Notes under the pieces: generated by a model | Databases searched by the model: none | Told to the model about the DNA's origin: nothing | Seen by the model: only the letters and a program-made list of their open reading frames with translations | Translations under genes and position numbers: made by a program | Part shown: piece after piece, positions 1 to 16,330 of the stretch | Position numbering within the stretch: position 1 is the first letter of the stretch | Layout: each line of letters begins with the position of its first letter | NCBI GenBank assembly: GCA_003255025.1 | Contig: QANY01011952.1 | Coordinates: forward strand, 619,359-683,358 | Length of the DNA: 64,000 bases | From: Datisca glomerata | Taxonomy: Eukaryota; Streptophyta; Magnoliopsida; Cucurbitales; Datiscaceae | Direction of reading: 5' to 3'

Positions 1-2190
1 GCCTAGAACATAACTCGCTTCTCCCAAATCTTTCATTTGAAATTTCTCAGCTAACCACTTCTTTACCTTTGACAAAGTTTCTACATCATTCTCAATGAGT
101 AGAATATCTCAACATAAAGAACTAAGAAAACCACTATCTTATTTTTGATGTATTTATAAATGTGTATTTATAAACACAAGCTTCGTCAACATTTTGCTCG
201 AAGCCATGAGATTTTATGATCTCATCAAAGGTAAGATTTCAAGATCTAGAAGCTTGCTTTAATCCATAAATAGATTTAAACAACTTGCATACTTTCTGAT
301 CTTGCCCCTTTTGTACGAACCCTTATGGCTACATCATATAGATGCTTTCTTCAAGAGAGACATTCTGAAAAAGTTGTCTTGACGTCCATTTACCATATCT
401 CATAGTCAAAACTAGCGGCTATGGATAAAAGGATGTGAATGGATTTTATCATGGCCATAGGGGAGAATGTCTCTTTGTAATCGACTCCCTTCCTTTGTGT
501 ATAGCCATTGGCTACTAACCGTGCCTTGAAAGTCTCTACTTTCCCATCTGCACCTTTTTTCTTCTTGAAGATCCATTTACGTCCAATGGGCCTGACATCT
601 TCAAGTGGATCTACAAGTTCCTAGACAGAATTAGAATACATAGATACATTTCTTGGTTCATAGCATCTTGCCATTTCTCCTTTTTAGGATCATCCATTGC
701 TTGTTCATAAGATAATGGATCCTCCTTATTACTGTCTGACACTAGGACATGTGCCTCTAGTTCGTAGCGAACTGATTGTCCACAACCCTCCAACTATGAC
801 AATGCACCGGGGTTTCCTTTGTAGGAATTGTGGTTTTTCTGGTTTGTCGTTTATCAGTAGAAATTGAAGGTGGTCTGACCTCATCAGTCGTTAATTTCTC
901 GAGAACTACTTTGCTATGAGGTTTGTAGTTTTACATATAATCATGCTCAAGGTTGCATTTTTCGACACAAACACCTTTTGACTCATTGTGACTATAAAAG
1001 TACCCACCTCTAGTCTCTAGAGAATAGCAAACGAATATGCATACCTCAGACCTTGAATCTAACTTTTCGGAATTGGGTCTAAGAACGTGAGCTGGACACC
1101 TCCATATACGGGAATGACGCAAACTAGATTTGGAGTCATTCCATAACTCTAAAGGCGTCTTGCTTACAGATTTAGAGGGCACTACATTCAAAATGTAAGT
1201 TGGCGTGTGTAGTGCATATCCCTAAAATGTAAGTGACAATGATGAGTAGCTTAGCATCGACCTAACCATATCCAATAAGGTTCCATTTCTCCTCTCTGCA
1301 AAACCATTTTGTTATGGTGTTCTAGGAGCTGTGAGTTGGGATAGGATTCCACACTCCAGGAAATAATCATTGAATTCTAAACCAAGTATTTACCACCTCA
1401 ATCGGATCAAATGGTTTTCAATTATTTACTTAATTGCTTTTTAGCTACAGCCTGAAGTCTTTAAACTTTCCAAAAGTTTCAGACTTTCGATGCATTAGGT
1501 AACTATAACCATATCTTGAGTAGTCATCCACGAAAGTGACAAATACTCATACTCACCTCTAGCTTGTACATTGATTGGTCCACGGACATCACTATGTACT
1601 AATTCAAGTGGTTCTTTGGCTCTTTCGCCCTTTCTTGTGAAAGGTATCTTGGTATTTTAATCTCTAAACGGGATTCACAAACAAGAAGAGTTCTAACTTT
1701 TAGCTCTCTAAAAAACCATGCTTTGTTAACCTGTTTGATCTATCTAGGTTAATATGTTTCAACCTAAGATGCCATAAATATGTGTTATCATCATGAGAAA
1801 CTCTTTGTCGTTTATTATTTTTAAGTTTTGCTACTTTAAATCATTCAAAATTATTGAATGCGCGTCCAGTGGGTTTAAGCATATACAGTCCGTTTATAAT
1901 TTTAGCATGACAGATATCGAATCCATTCTTAGAAATAATAAACTCTATATTTATGAAAGAAACTTCAAATAACTGTTCTTGCAAAAATGAAAGAGAAATC
2001 AAATTCCTAAAAAAACAGTAATATAATAAATATCATTCAAAACTAAGTAATTATATTCATAAAGTAAACGGATTATCCCTAATGTTTTAGCTGATACGAG
2101 CGCACCACTGTCAACTCTCAAAATGACCTCGCCATCAAGCAGCTCCCTTGACGAATCAAGCATCTTCAAAGAAGAATATACATGGTTAGT
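1..2190 (-). pseudogene. copia A pol remnant: protease stub, integrase, start of reverse transcriptase
   Basis: Minus-strand translation gives a degraded copia pol in several frames. Near 1800..1700 a GAG-pre-integrase motif (WHLRLKHINLDR) is visible. The integrase core follows, with a damaged TPQQNGVAERRN-like stretch near 1290 and the C-terminal part at 931..1191 (VPSKSVSKTPLELWN). The reverse transcriptase N-terminus starts at 611..793 (DPLSYEQAMDDPKKEKWQ) and continues to the left edge through KARLVANGYTQRKGVDY and an IWYMDVKTTF segment. The protease is reduced to a WILDS stub directly after gag. There are many stops and small deletions. Family assignment is secure; function is lost. Confidence 0.82.
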
Positions 2191-3120
2191 GGCTCATGAA
2201 TCAAGTATCCAGAATGACAAATCATATTCCATTAAATAAGTTTTAAGTACAAGTAAATCATATTTACTTTTATTTTTCAGCTCAGAGAGATACTTGTTAC
2301 AGTTTCTCTTCCAATGACCTTCAACCCCACAATGGTAACACTTTCCTTTAGGCTTGCCGTCTTTCTTATTCTTCTTGGATTTCGGTGATGTCTTGGCTTT
2401 ATTTACTCTTTTGTTCTTACTCATGTCCTTACCATTGTTCTTCTTTATCTTCTTTTCCTTCACAATATTATAAAAAGGCTTTTGCTCGACAACATTTTTC
2501 TCGCCCTCTTTGGTCATTCTAAGGTTGAGTGACTTAAAAGTCTGCACTTTATTCAACAATTGGGTCATGTTGAATTGTAACTTGTTCATAACATAGTCGG
2601 TCATGAATGTAGAAAAAGTTGGTGTGAGCGACTCTAGTATGATGCTAACTTGAATCCGTTCATCAATGATCACCCCATGTTCATCTGTCTCATGCATTAT
2701 GTTGATCATTTTCAAAACATGTTTCGGAACAAAAGTACCTTTCCTCATCTTAGTTGTCATATAGCTCCTAGTGGTTTCATGACGACTTTGATCGGATTGT
2801 TGCTCAAACATTTTCTGTAAAGATTTCCTAATCTCATAGGCAGTCCCCATGGTTTCATGCTTGGTTCTCAGAACATCATTTATGCTCACAAGCATGTAGC
2901 ACTTTGCCTTATTGTTTGATATGATCCAAGCATCAAATTTGTCCCTAACATTCTTAGGGGCGTTAGCAGCGGGCTACTAAGGACATTCCTGTGTAAGAAT
3001 AAACTTATGGTTATCACAAATCAGCATTAAGTTCATATTTGATTTTTAACGTATGAAATTATCACCATTCAATTTCTCAAGAGCGAGTAAAGCAGTAACA
3101 GGGTTGCCCATGGTAGACAT
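2191..3120 (-). pseudogene. copia A gag (UBN2-type capsid with CCHC zinc knuckle)
   Basis: Gag packages element RNA in virus-like particles. The start codon is at 3120 and reads MSTMGNPVTALLALEKLNGDN, the usual N-terminus of plant copia Gag. An in-frame TAA at 3048..3046 replaces the residue where family members usually have Trp, and further stops lie between there and 2895. From 2895 down a 233-residue open frame covers the rest of the capsid. It is followed by a Lys-rich stretch and a perfect CX2CX4HX4C knuckle (CYHCGVEGHWKRNC). The protein then runs into the protease start (WILDS) and stops at 2194. The knuckle is intact but the N-terminal stop makes this a pseudogene. Confidence 0.85.
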
Positions 3121-5061
3121 AATATTAATAACTGAAATTTAAAACATTCACGATCCAATATAATTGATAAATATCTATAATTCAAAAAGTAAACGTGAAG
3201 CATGAATGCAATCATAATAAACATATAAATTTAGCATTTACTAATCACGATAAAACAACCCAACGATTAAAGTTTCACCTTAGGGTCAGTCAGATTAACC
3301 TCAGACTGTCTAATGAAATATTCTCATCTTTATTAATTAAAACTTAAAATATCTCATTTTTTTTTAACAATAAAGTTTCGTTTTTTCGGTCAAGTGACAA
3401 TTATCCATATGAAAGCTTAATTATAACTTTGTGAGTGTAACCAATCATTTCAGATTTCATGATTTCATTTAGAATATGCCGTCATAGGGTCGGTCAAAAC
3501 TAAACTACATCATTTCCTCTTATCTTCTTAAGAAGTTCAACCTTGGTATTGGTATAGCTCGAAACCTTCCTTAGGAGGATGAAAACAAAGTCATCCCGAG
3601 GCCCTCACTGCACCTCACGATTTTGTACTAAGGATGGAGACCATAGGTTACATTGACATGTCAACCTTCTCCCACTCACAATTTTAGGATAATGTGTTTC
3701 AATTTTAACTAATCAATTAATTCTACATTTATTACTAGTTAAAATAATAACCCTATGAATATTTAACTATCAGTTAATTCAATCTCATTGGTCTAAGTTC
3801 ATTTACCTTTCTAAAGCGCTTAAGTCATAATTAGGTGATCTTAAATTAACTAATTAATTATATTCATCAAACATTAATAAAGCTCTTTTACTAAAGTCGG
3901 TTAACCTAAATGTTACTATAGCCTTTAGTGTGGTGTGATTCCCAAATTTTAACTAGTTAAAACCTAGTAGTTTACATACAATTGATTTCATAAAGTAATA
4001 CATATAAATATATTAAGACAATCCTAATAAATCATGTTTCTACAGATGAGAAGCATGATTAAATAAAATTATGTGAGATTTTCATGTATGGCGTGTGATC
4101 GACTAATGCATGGACATGTTATCAAATATAATAATTAAATAATTATTTAATGGACCGAGTGACTATTGAGTATTTTTAAATTATAACCATTAAAATAAAG
4201 AAATAAAATTATAAAGCGGATTTCAAGGATACATATTTTTCAAATATTGTCTCCTCCTCCCGATGTCCATATTCATAATCTTCAAGTTTTGAACAAAACG
4301 TTTTTAATTAGAAAAACTATTTTTATTAATTAAAATAATTTCTATAATTATCTATTTTAATATATTGACTTAGTCAAATAAACATTTATTTGATTTTGTC
4401 AAACTTGAGTCAAACCAAATCAAACTATTAATTTTTAATTTTTATAAAATTAATAATTAATAATTAGTTTAAAATTACCTTAAATTCAAAATTTAAATGA
4501 ATAATTAAAAGAGTTTGGATTTTAATGAAATGCTTAGGTGATAGAGTTGGTTGCAAAGTTTGTTGGAAAGTTTCATAAAACGTGACAACAGTTGTCACCA
4601 ACAATACGACTCTCCGATCATCGCCCATCACCACCGCTGTCCGTCTCACTGTCGAAAACCGCCTGCTGTGCCGGACAATCATTGTTCACTGCCATTACAT
4701 ACAACCGGAACTATTCACCTCCACTGGAACAGTGAATTTCTGACGTGAACAGTGTTTTCGCGGATGAACACTATTTTCACGTGAACAATAAATTTCTTAC
4801 GTTCGTTCTTCGTCTTCTCGAGTTCGGAATAATTACAATAATATTCAAAATAAAATTACAAAAATACCTACGTCTCAATCCAGCTTACATAAGATCTAGA
4901 AAAATTAAAACAACGTCTAACTCAATAATCACCATACAATTAACGATCCATTATTTTTCATACATTCAAAAAACATAATCATCCATCATCATACATATCT
5001 CATATTATTTGAATAATATAGGAAAACCCACATAATATTTAACATATAAATACATAAACAC
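3121..5061 (-). other. untranslated leader of copia A
   Basis: About 1.9 kb between the primer-binding site and the gag start. It is AT-rich and has only short chance ORFs on both strands, for example around 4464..4978, none resembling a known protein. Its position makes it the 5' leader, where packaging and dimerisation signals would be expected. I see no particular signal. Confidence 0.6.
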
Positions 5062-5074
5062 CTCTCTGATACCA
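5062..5074 (-). other. primer-binding site of copia A (initiator tRNA-Met type)
   Basis: On the minus strand the 5' LTR ends in ...ACCAGCA, then two bases, then TGGTATCAGAG. That is the standard complement of the 3' end of initiator tRNA-Met used by plant copia elements. This fixes both the orientation and the inner end of the 5' LTR. Confidence 0.85.
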
Positions 5075-5076
5075 CT

Positions 5077-7372
5077 TGCTGGTCGTCACGGCACATGCGC
5101 GGCGGAAGCTTGGAGACGCGTGACCTTTTAAAAAAATTAAATTTCTAATAAAAATGAATCTTTTATTAAAACAAAAATTGCGCAACGCCACGATAACCAA
5201 ATAAAACCTTTTATTGAAATTTTGTTTTCAATCAGTCAGTATCCATTATATATCTATAAGTTAAATCTATAAAATATAAGGTTAGGAATCATATACCTCT
5301 TGTAGTCTATTTCATATACCTCTTGTAGTCTATATCATGTGTCTTTGCAAAAACAGATCGATCATTCATTCTCACGAAATTGTTCCAACGATCAGTGGAC
5401 TCTGAGATCCACACAAAGATCTTCCAAGTCAATAATCATCAACGCACTAGGATATGTGTGGACATGTATAATATTACAAGATATTTTTTCTGTCTCTAGA
5501 TGTTCTCAACACATGAGATCTAGAGATTTACAGAGAATGACTTTAGTGAAACGATTCTCTAAAAGAACGTGATGATTATTCTTTTAGAGATTTGATTAAC
5601 GTTTAATCACAGAAGAAAATCTCTCTGACACCGAACGCGTTCTCAATTCAACTCTTGATTGATGAACTGATTATCTGATCAACTAATTCTCTCCTCTTCG
5701 TTCAACAACTAAGGCCATTAGTATAATATCTGTATATATTCTAGATAATTGTGTATCAGATTTTTAGGCATAAACTGAAATAATATTTAATTATAAAATT
5801 ACCAATTGCAGTGGGACACACTATAATTGTGCACAATTGCAGTGCCACATAGCACTATAGTGTGCCGTGAGCCAACACAGTGCCTCACAGTTTTATTGTA
5901 GTGCCATGTGGCACTGCAGTGTTGCACACTCACTATTAGAGTACAACATGGCACCGCAGTAGTTCATGTCAATTTATAATACTCTATCAGTGATTGACAT
6001 GTGGCAATTAATGTAAATTAAATATTTATTTTAATCAGATAATTATCTAGAAATCAGTTAATTCAAAATTAACATATCTGGTTATCCCTATCAACTAACT
6101 TATTTGTTATTTCATAAATAACATATTTAATTTATTTAAATTAGTATCTAATAGTAATTTAATTATCTAATTTCATAAATTAGATATTATGTATCACTTA
6201 TCGATAATTAAAAAATCAATAATTATTTATATATAATTCCCAAAAATTATATTTAAATATATGAATAACAATTAATTAATTAATCACACATAAGTATCTT
6301 ATAATTATGTACTTGCCCCAGAATAAAAATTCTTTTTACAAATCAGTCATTTTCTCATGTCCTGAAATATTCACACCCTATGTTGCGTAGTGTAGAAGTG
6401 ACTTGGAGACCATGAAACTATAATCCTAAGTTCCAATAAACTATATTATTAATTAAAATCTTTAATTAAAGAATCTTATTTATTACTCCACTATAAATAT
6501 AGAATTGCATTCTTAGAGATTATAGAATGTATGTACAGAGTATTCTCATGTAGTCCACTGACATAATTATTGCATGTAGTTCTGCCTCCAATTATTGGTT
6601 CGTTAATTAGAACTTGTTAAAATTACCATTTTACCCTTCTAATTACCTTTTGATCCTTAAGTATCATTATTCCACTAGTGAGTGGCTAATTTATAATCTT
6701 ATTATAAGTTTGAGCCCAATAACTATTCAGTTTCAGAATTAACACTTAAGGAAACTAATATATGATTCGTTAGGAAAGCATAGATTCTAAATCTTATAAG
6801 ATCATGTCCCCAGCCATCCACATCATTGAATCTGTAAAACAAAAGTCAGTAGCCTGATTAACAAACAGGCCTTAACGAGTGAATCAAAAGATCCAGTAGA
6901 CATGCATAGGAGTTCATTACTACTCATGATTCAGACTGATCTACATATTATCATCGAATTGATTTGTATTATTTTTTTCTGATAAACGACATGTAAATAA
7001 AGATATTAATTCACATCGATCATGTTATATATAATATTATTATATAAAGTACATTCACTAAGATATATATATCCACATCAATGATCTGGATCTAGATCAC
7101 ACGCATTCATAATGCTTAATAAACCATACTAGCAACTATTCATTAAAGATTTCATACTTTATTATGTTGCTGACAATTTTATTCATAATCTATGATATTA
7201 ATTTTCTCGTACTAATACAAGATCATAGTCACATTAATGAATATGAAATTTTTAGATATTTATATAAATTATTCAACAATAATTTAAAATAATAATTATA
7301 AGAGAAATGTAATCCTTTTAAAATTCATATCAAGATGTCAATACACATGTTTTGAGGGCATAACCCCCAACA
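5077..7372 (-). repeat. 5' LTR of copia A (2296 bp)
   Basis: On the minus strand the LTR starts TGTTGGGGGTTATGCCC at 7372 and ends ACCAGCA at 5077, so it has the TG...CA ends of an LTR. It is unusually long for copia. It aligns over its whole length with the solo LTR at 18354..20564, which independently confirms both ends. Around 5805..5965 it carries a cluster of short palindromic GTGCCACNTGGCAC-like motifs. Confidence 0.9.
5805..5965. repeat. cluster of short palindromic motifs inside the copia A LTR
   Basis: Four to five diverged copies of a motif like gtgccacatggcactgcag, alternating with its own complement, occupy about 160 bp. The best copy (agtgccatgtggcact, from 5900) is a near-perfect palindrome. 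The equivalent cluster in the solo LTR (around 19060..19130) contains a perfect palindrome with a CACGTG core. The position within the LTR suggests an enhancer-like region; that role is inference. Confidence 0.55.
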
Positions 7373-9030
7373 AGAATGACTTTTGAAAAACCTAGTTGAT
7401 GAAGTGAATCTTTTGATGGATTATTTTAGATAGCAATGGAGTACTTATAAATGCACTACTATGGTTGATGGATGGACTGGTGGAACAAATAGGACTTTAA
7501 TCAATTTTCTTGTATATTATTAGTGATGTTCTTGGAATCCATTAATGCTAGTGGAATATGTAAGAATGCAGATGTGTTCTTTAAGCTTTTTGATGAGTTT
7601 GTTGCATATGTAGAGTCAAATAATGTTATGCAATTTACCACTGAGAATGAGGCTAGTTATAAAGCAGGGACACGAAAAGTAATGGACAAATATAATATCT
7701 TTTTTCCACGTCTTGTCCAGCACACGCCGTTGATTTAATTGTGGAAGATATGGCTAAGGCTTATCAGTTTCCTATAAATGCACGAGTAATAGAAGATGCA
7801 AATAAGATCATAAAGTACATATATAATCACTCGTGGATATTCAACTTGATGCAAAGAAGATCACTAATGGTAGAGATTTAATATGTCTGGGTATCACACG
7901 ATTTGCCATAAACTTCCTCACTTTGCAATATCTTTTTAAATTTTAATGGAGCTTAAATGAATATTTTTAAGTCCTGATTGGTTACAATCAACATATAGTG
8001 GTGATTGGGATGCCAGTGAAATCTTTGATATTCTTGTGGGTACAGATTTTTGGATTGATTTAGCGAATCTGGTGAAAGCTAGTGAACCTTTAGTTGTTCT
8101 TCGCATGGTTGATGGTGAAGAGAAACCCGCCATGGATTTTTTATTTGAGGCAACTGATCATGCTAAAAAAGCCACGAAAAGGAGGCTTAAAAAGAAGAAA
8201 GTTTTATGCCATATTGGAGGAAAATTGATCACCGATAGAACACACAAACATCAAGTCCTTTACATGTTGCTGCACACTTGCTGAACCCAAGTTGTTATTT
8301 TAATCCATCATTCTCAAAACATCGAGAAATAAATAATGGCACGAATGATAATATAGGAAGAATTGGACAACTCTTGCCTATAAGAATCCGAACAAAATTA
8401 GCACCCGGTTAATTTTTCTCCTATGAATTTATATTTTTTTAATTGAATGTATTCTCAACATGTTTGTTCTAGTGATTCATTTTTCTTTTGCAGAGGTATG
8501 GTGGGATCAATTTGGCGGAGATACTCATAAATTACAAAGATTAGCAATTCATATCCTCAGCCAATGTTGTAGTTCAAGTGGATGTGAAAGGAATTTGAGT
8601 ATTTTTTAGCACATCCATTCAAATAAAGAATAGGTTGAAATTTTAAAGGTTAAATGATCTTGTTTTCGTACATTATAATTTCAAAATCCAAGAAAGCTAA
8701 AGTATTCAATTTAAAAAATTAATTTGATTGTCATATCATATATCGATTATCATAACTATATTAAATTTACTTAACCACAATGATGAGCAAAAAAAAAGAG
8801 TGGAAGTTCTTCTGACCTTATAAGTTTGGAGATATTGATATATTGAATGAATGAGTAAGTGAAGAACCAATGCTCTTGACTTTTGAAGAAATCGGCGGAT
8901 GAAAAATAGTCTAGCAACCAAATCCCGATGAAGAAAATATTAATGTAGAAGCTGAATTTGACGTAATAATCGAGCCTGAAGATGAAAAAAAATGATGATG
9001 ATGATGATGATGAAACTCAAACAAATTAGT
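7373..9030 (+). pseudogene. hAT-superfamily transposase remnant, N-terminus missing
   Basis: Plus-strand translation in shifting frames gives the plant hAT transposase with its DUF659 domain. It reads DGWTGGTNRTLINFL near 7465, then FLESINASGICKNADVFFKLFDE (7523..7738) and VDLIVEDMAKAYQFP (from 7733). The middle region is DFWIDLANLVKASEPLVVLRMVDG (8036..8284). The C-terminal dimerisation region is WWDQFGGDTHKLQRLAIHILSQ and SSGCERN (about 8500..8600). The tail is acidic, then a (gat)n run at 8994..9013. Stops and frameshifts are frequent. The N-terminal BED zinc finger is absent because the copia A LTR begins just upstream, so the other half should lie beyond the left edge of the window. Confidence 0.85.
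8994..9013. repeat. (gat)n trinucleotide microsatellite
   Basis: A short run of gat units at the acidic C-terminal tail of the hAT transposase remnant, encoding Met or Asp depending on the frame. Confidence 0.8.
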
Positions 9031-10377
9031 TGTGATGTTGAACTTTTGTGTGTTTCATGATGATAATGTCATTTAATATGATATTTTTGTTGAATTTTAA
9101 TGTCATTTCATATGATATTTTTGTTGAAATGGTAATTATGCATTACTTACAAGTTATAACATATTGATTTAATTTTCTCTTAGTTATATTACATATAATA
9201 AATTTTATAATATTATTTTAGATGACCGAAATTTTTTTAAAACAGAATACCGTAATACCGAAATACTCAAAATATTCTATTTTTAAAAAAAATTGAAATG
9301 ACAATCGAAATAGAATTAACTATGTTTATACTATATTTTTTTTATTTGAGAAATAATCCGCAACATAATGATAACAATGTATCGACAAGAATGGAAAGAA
9401 GCAGATCTTTCAGCGGCAAGGATAGATTCTACAAATCTGCCTTAAGAAAATGCTGTCCATTCAATCAAGATCCCAAGAAGGCTAGTAAAAGAACAAAACT
9501 GGCATTATGTGCTTACACTATTATCGTTTGCAAGTGAATTTGATTAGATGTCAAGAATATCCAATTTGGATCATTTGCTAATGAAAAAACATATTCTAAA
9601 TATGGATCATTAGTAAGTGAATTTGATTGAGTCAAGAATATCCAATTCTATGCTAAAAATGTAAATGTTTACATCTCAGTGATGAAACAGTTATCGTTCA
9701 ATATTTTTATCATTAAAGTATGAACTAACAGTAAAGGTGCTGTTATTCAATAAAGTTCAGGGACATGTTCAAACTGCCATTTTTGCATTCTCCCCTAACT
9801 AATTAACGCAAAATTTTGATTGCATAATTATAAAATTTAAGATTTCATTTAAGACAGGATTTCTTGAAGTCATCTCGCTGCAAAACAGTAAACTCAAGAA
9901 AACTGAACAAGACTTCTTTTTTTGTTAATTTACGATCTGGAACTAGTAGAAAAGGCAAGATGTTGGAAATGACTTGACATTGACATTTATAAGAGCAATA
10001 TGATCATCTTCTTGTTAATGTAACGTGTGCCAGTAGCACTTTCACTTCAGTAAATTAAACCAAGCCCTGCCGTTACATGTGCTACCTTGGAAATTTGGAA
10101 CAAAAATGACTACAAAAATCAGCTCTCTACTTTGATAACGTAAAATTACAGAATACGAATAACATGTTTTTTTGAAAAATATACAAGACAATTGGCCTTG
10201 GGTGTCTCCTGTAGAATTTTCCCATTTGATTTCTGCACATCAACAAAGCAGCAGCTGCACAAACTTGAAACAAAAAGAATGGTGTCCATGATACCCTCAA
10301 CTTAGACAAAGTGTACTTCTTTGAAGACAAATCTACATCAGTGTGGCAGAAACAGAGATTACATAGGAGACAAGCGT
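9031..10377. other. AT-rich spacer: hAT end, possible orphan exon, PP2A 3' flank
   Basis: The first ~300 bp look like the terminal region of the hAT element, with ccgaaat/cggta-like motifs near 9220..9310. A possible coding scrap sits at 9391..9537. A local direct duplication follows: aagtgaatttgatt plus tcaagaatatccaatt occurs at about 9531..9580 and again at 9612..9646. From about 10000 to 10377 the sequence is the 3' flank and probable 3' UTR of the PP2A gene. No other gene is evident. Confidence 0.5.
9391..9537 (+). CDS. possible orphan exon, unrecognised
   Basis: From the ATG at 9391 the frame encodes about 48 residues beginning MERSRSFSGKDRFYKSAL and continuing through KCCPFNQDPKKASKRT. 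It is very basic and Ser/Lys/Arg-rich, and it stops at 9535..9537. The codons look less AT-biased than the surrounding DNA, which is why it stands out. I do not recognise the protein. It could be the last exon or pseudogene fragment of an unrelated gene, or chance. No splice context or domain supports it further. Confidence 0.2.
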   Translation: MERSRSFSGKDRFYKSALRKCCPFNQDPKKASKRTKLALCAYTIIVCK

Positions 10378-15129
<4,752 letters not shown>

Positions 15130-16330
15130 AAAGTTAAAAAAAGAATGAAGACAAGCCTAAGTCAAAACTTTTTCCTGATAATCCTCCACCTTATGTCCCA
15201 CCTATTCCATTCCCTCAACGGTTCCAAAAGTAGAAATTGAGGAAGCAATTTTTTAATTTTCTTGATTTGTTTAAGAAATTACATATCAACATAATTTTTA
15301 TTGATGCTTTGGAACAAATGCCTAGCTATGTCAAATTCATGAAAGAAATTGTCTCGAACAAGAAAAAACTAGAGGAGTATGAGACAGTTGCACTACTGAG
15401 GAGTACAATGCTATCTTGCAAAATAAATTGTCCTAGAAGCTAAGGATTCTGAAACTTTTTCTATTACATGCACCATCGGTAATTCTTATTTGAAAAGCCT
15501 TTATGTGATCTTGAGGCTAGTATTAATTTAATGTCTTTTTCAGTTTACGAGAAGATATGTCTTGGAGAAATTAAGCCTACAATGATCTCTTTATAATTGG
15601 TTGATCGTTCCATTAAATATGCACTAGGGATTATTGAGGATGTCTTGATAAAGGTGGATAAATATATTTTCTCAGCTGATTTTATTATTCTTGACATGGA
15701 AGAAAACTAAAAAATTCTAATTATTCTTGGTAGATCATTCTTATCTACGGGAAGAACTCTCATTGATGCACAAAAATGAGAACTTATTCTGAGAGTGCAA
15801 GAAGATCAGGTAATTTTTAATGTCTCCAAAGTAATAAAACCCTCAAATGATATGAATAGATGTTCCCCGGTGGATAGTGTAGAAGTATGTATTGAGGAAG
15901 TAATTCATACCGGTGATCCCAAGTGAAACATTGGAAGCATGTCTAGTTGAGGCTATTGACAAGAAAGATCCAGAGATTGTGGAGTGTGTGCGGTTAGAAG
16001 TAACCTCACTGATATGCACTAAGAGGGCTTTTGAAGAATTGGAAGAGGATAAACCTAGACAAGCACTATCTATTGGAAAACCACCGGTGTTAGATCTCCA
16101 CCTTTGGTACACTTCTATGGAAAAAGCATATACTCTTCCTGCCATGATTCTACTTCATTAAATGGTGAACAAGAAGATAAGTTTTTCATGGTGTTGAGAG
16201 AACACAAAGCTACTTTAGGGTGGTCAATTTCTGACACAATGGGAATTTTAAAGTTAATGGACAACGGGTGAAGCCATTTTTGGATCATCATTATGTTCGA
16301 ATGAAGACATTAAAGCAAGTGATACTGGGA
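15130..16330 (+). pseudogene. Athila-like gag-pol remnant with large internal deletion
   Basis: Translation gives FLDLFKKLHINIIFIDALEQMPSYVKFMK (15237..15443), the conserved segment that precedes the aspartic protease in Athila-type elements. A frameshifted protease follows (TCTIGNS, then IFSADFII and ILGRS-like pieces, 15460..15760). Next is the linker LEACLVEAIDKKDPEIVECV (15913..16161), then LREHKATLGWSISD, and a junction near 16240 into FKVNGQRVKPFLDHH. Compared with the sister element at 22813..28584, the deletion removes all of reverse transcriptase, RNase H and the integrase core. Stops are present throughout. Confidence 0.8.

Larger units (their letters stand above)
1..7372 (-). mobile_element. 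Ty1/copia LTR retrotransposon A, partial (3' part beyond left edge)
   Basis: A large copia element on the minus strand. Reading from high to low coordinates it shows a 2.3-kb 5' LTR (7372 to 5077), a primer-binding site, a ~1.9-kb leader, gag (3120 to about 2190), then protease, integrase and the start of reverse transcriptase, which runs off the window at position 1. Integrase before reverse transcriptase is the copia order. Every reading frame carries stops, so this copy is dead. The 3' LTR and RNase H should lie to the left of the window. The 5' LTR abuts hAT transposase sequence, so the element seems to have inserted into a hAT copy. The five bases outside the LTR (7373..7377, agaat) should recur beyond the missing 3' LTR. 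Confidence 0.9.

Noticed and set aside
4464..4978. Short frames on both strands in the copia A leader
   Set aside because: No homology, no codon signal, and their position in an untranslated leader makes chance the better explanation.
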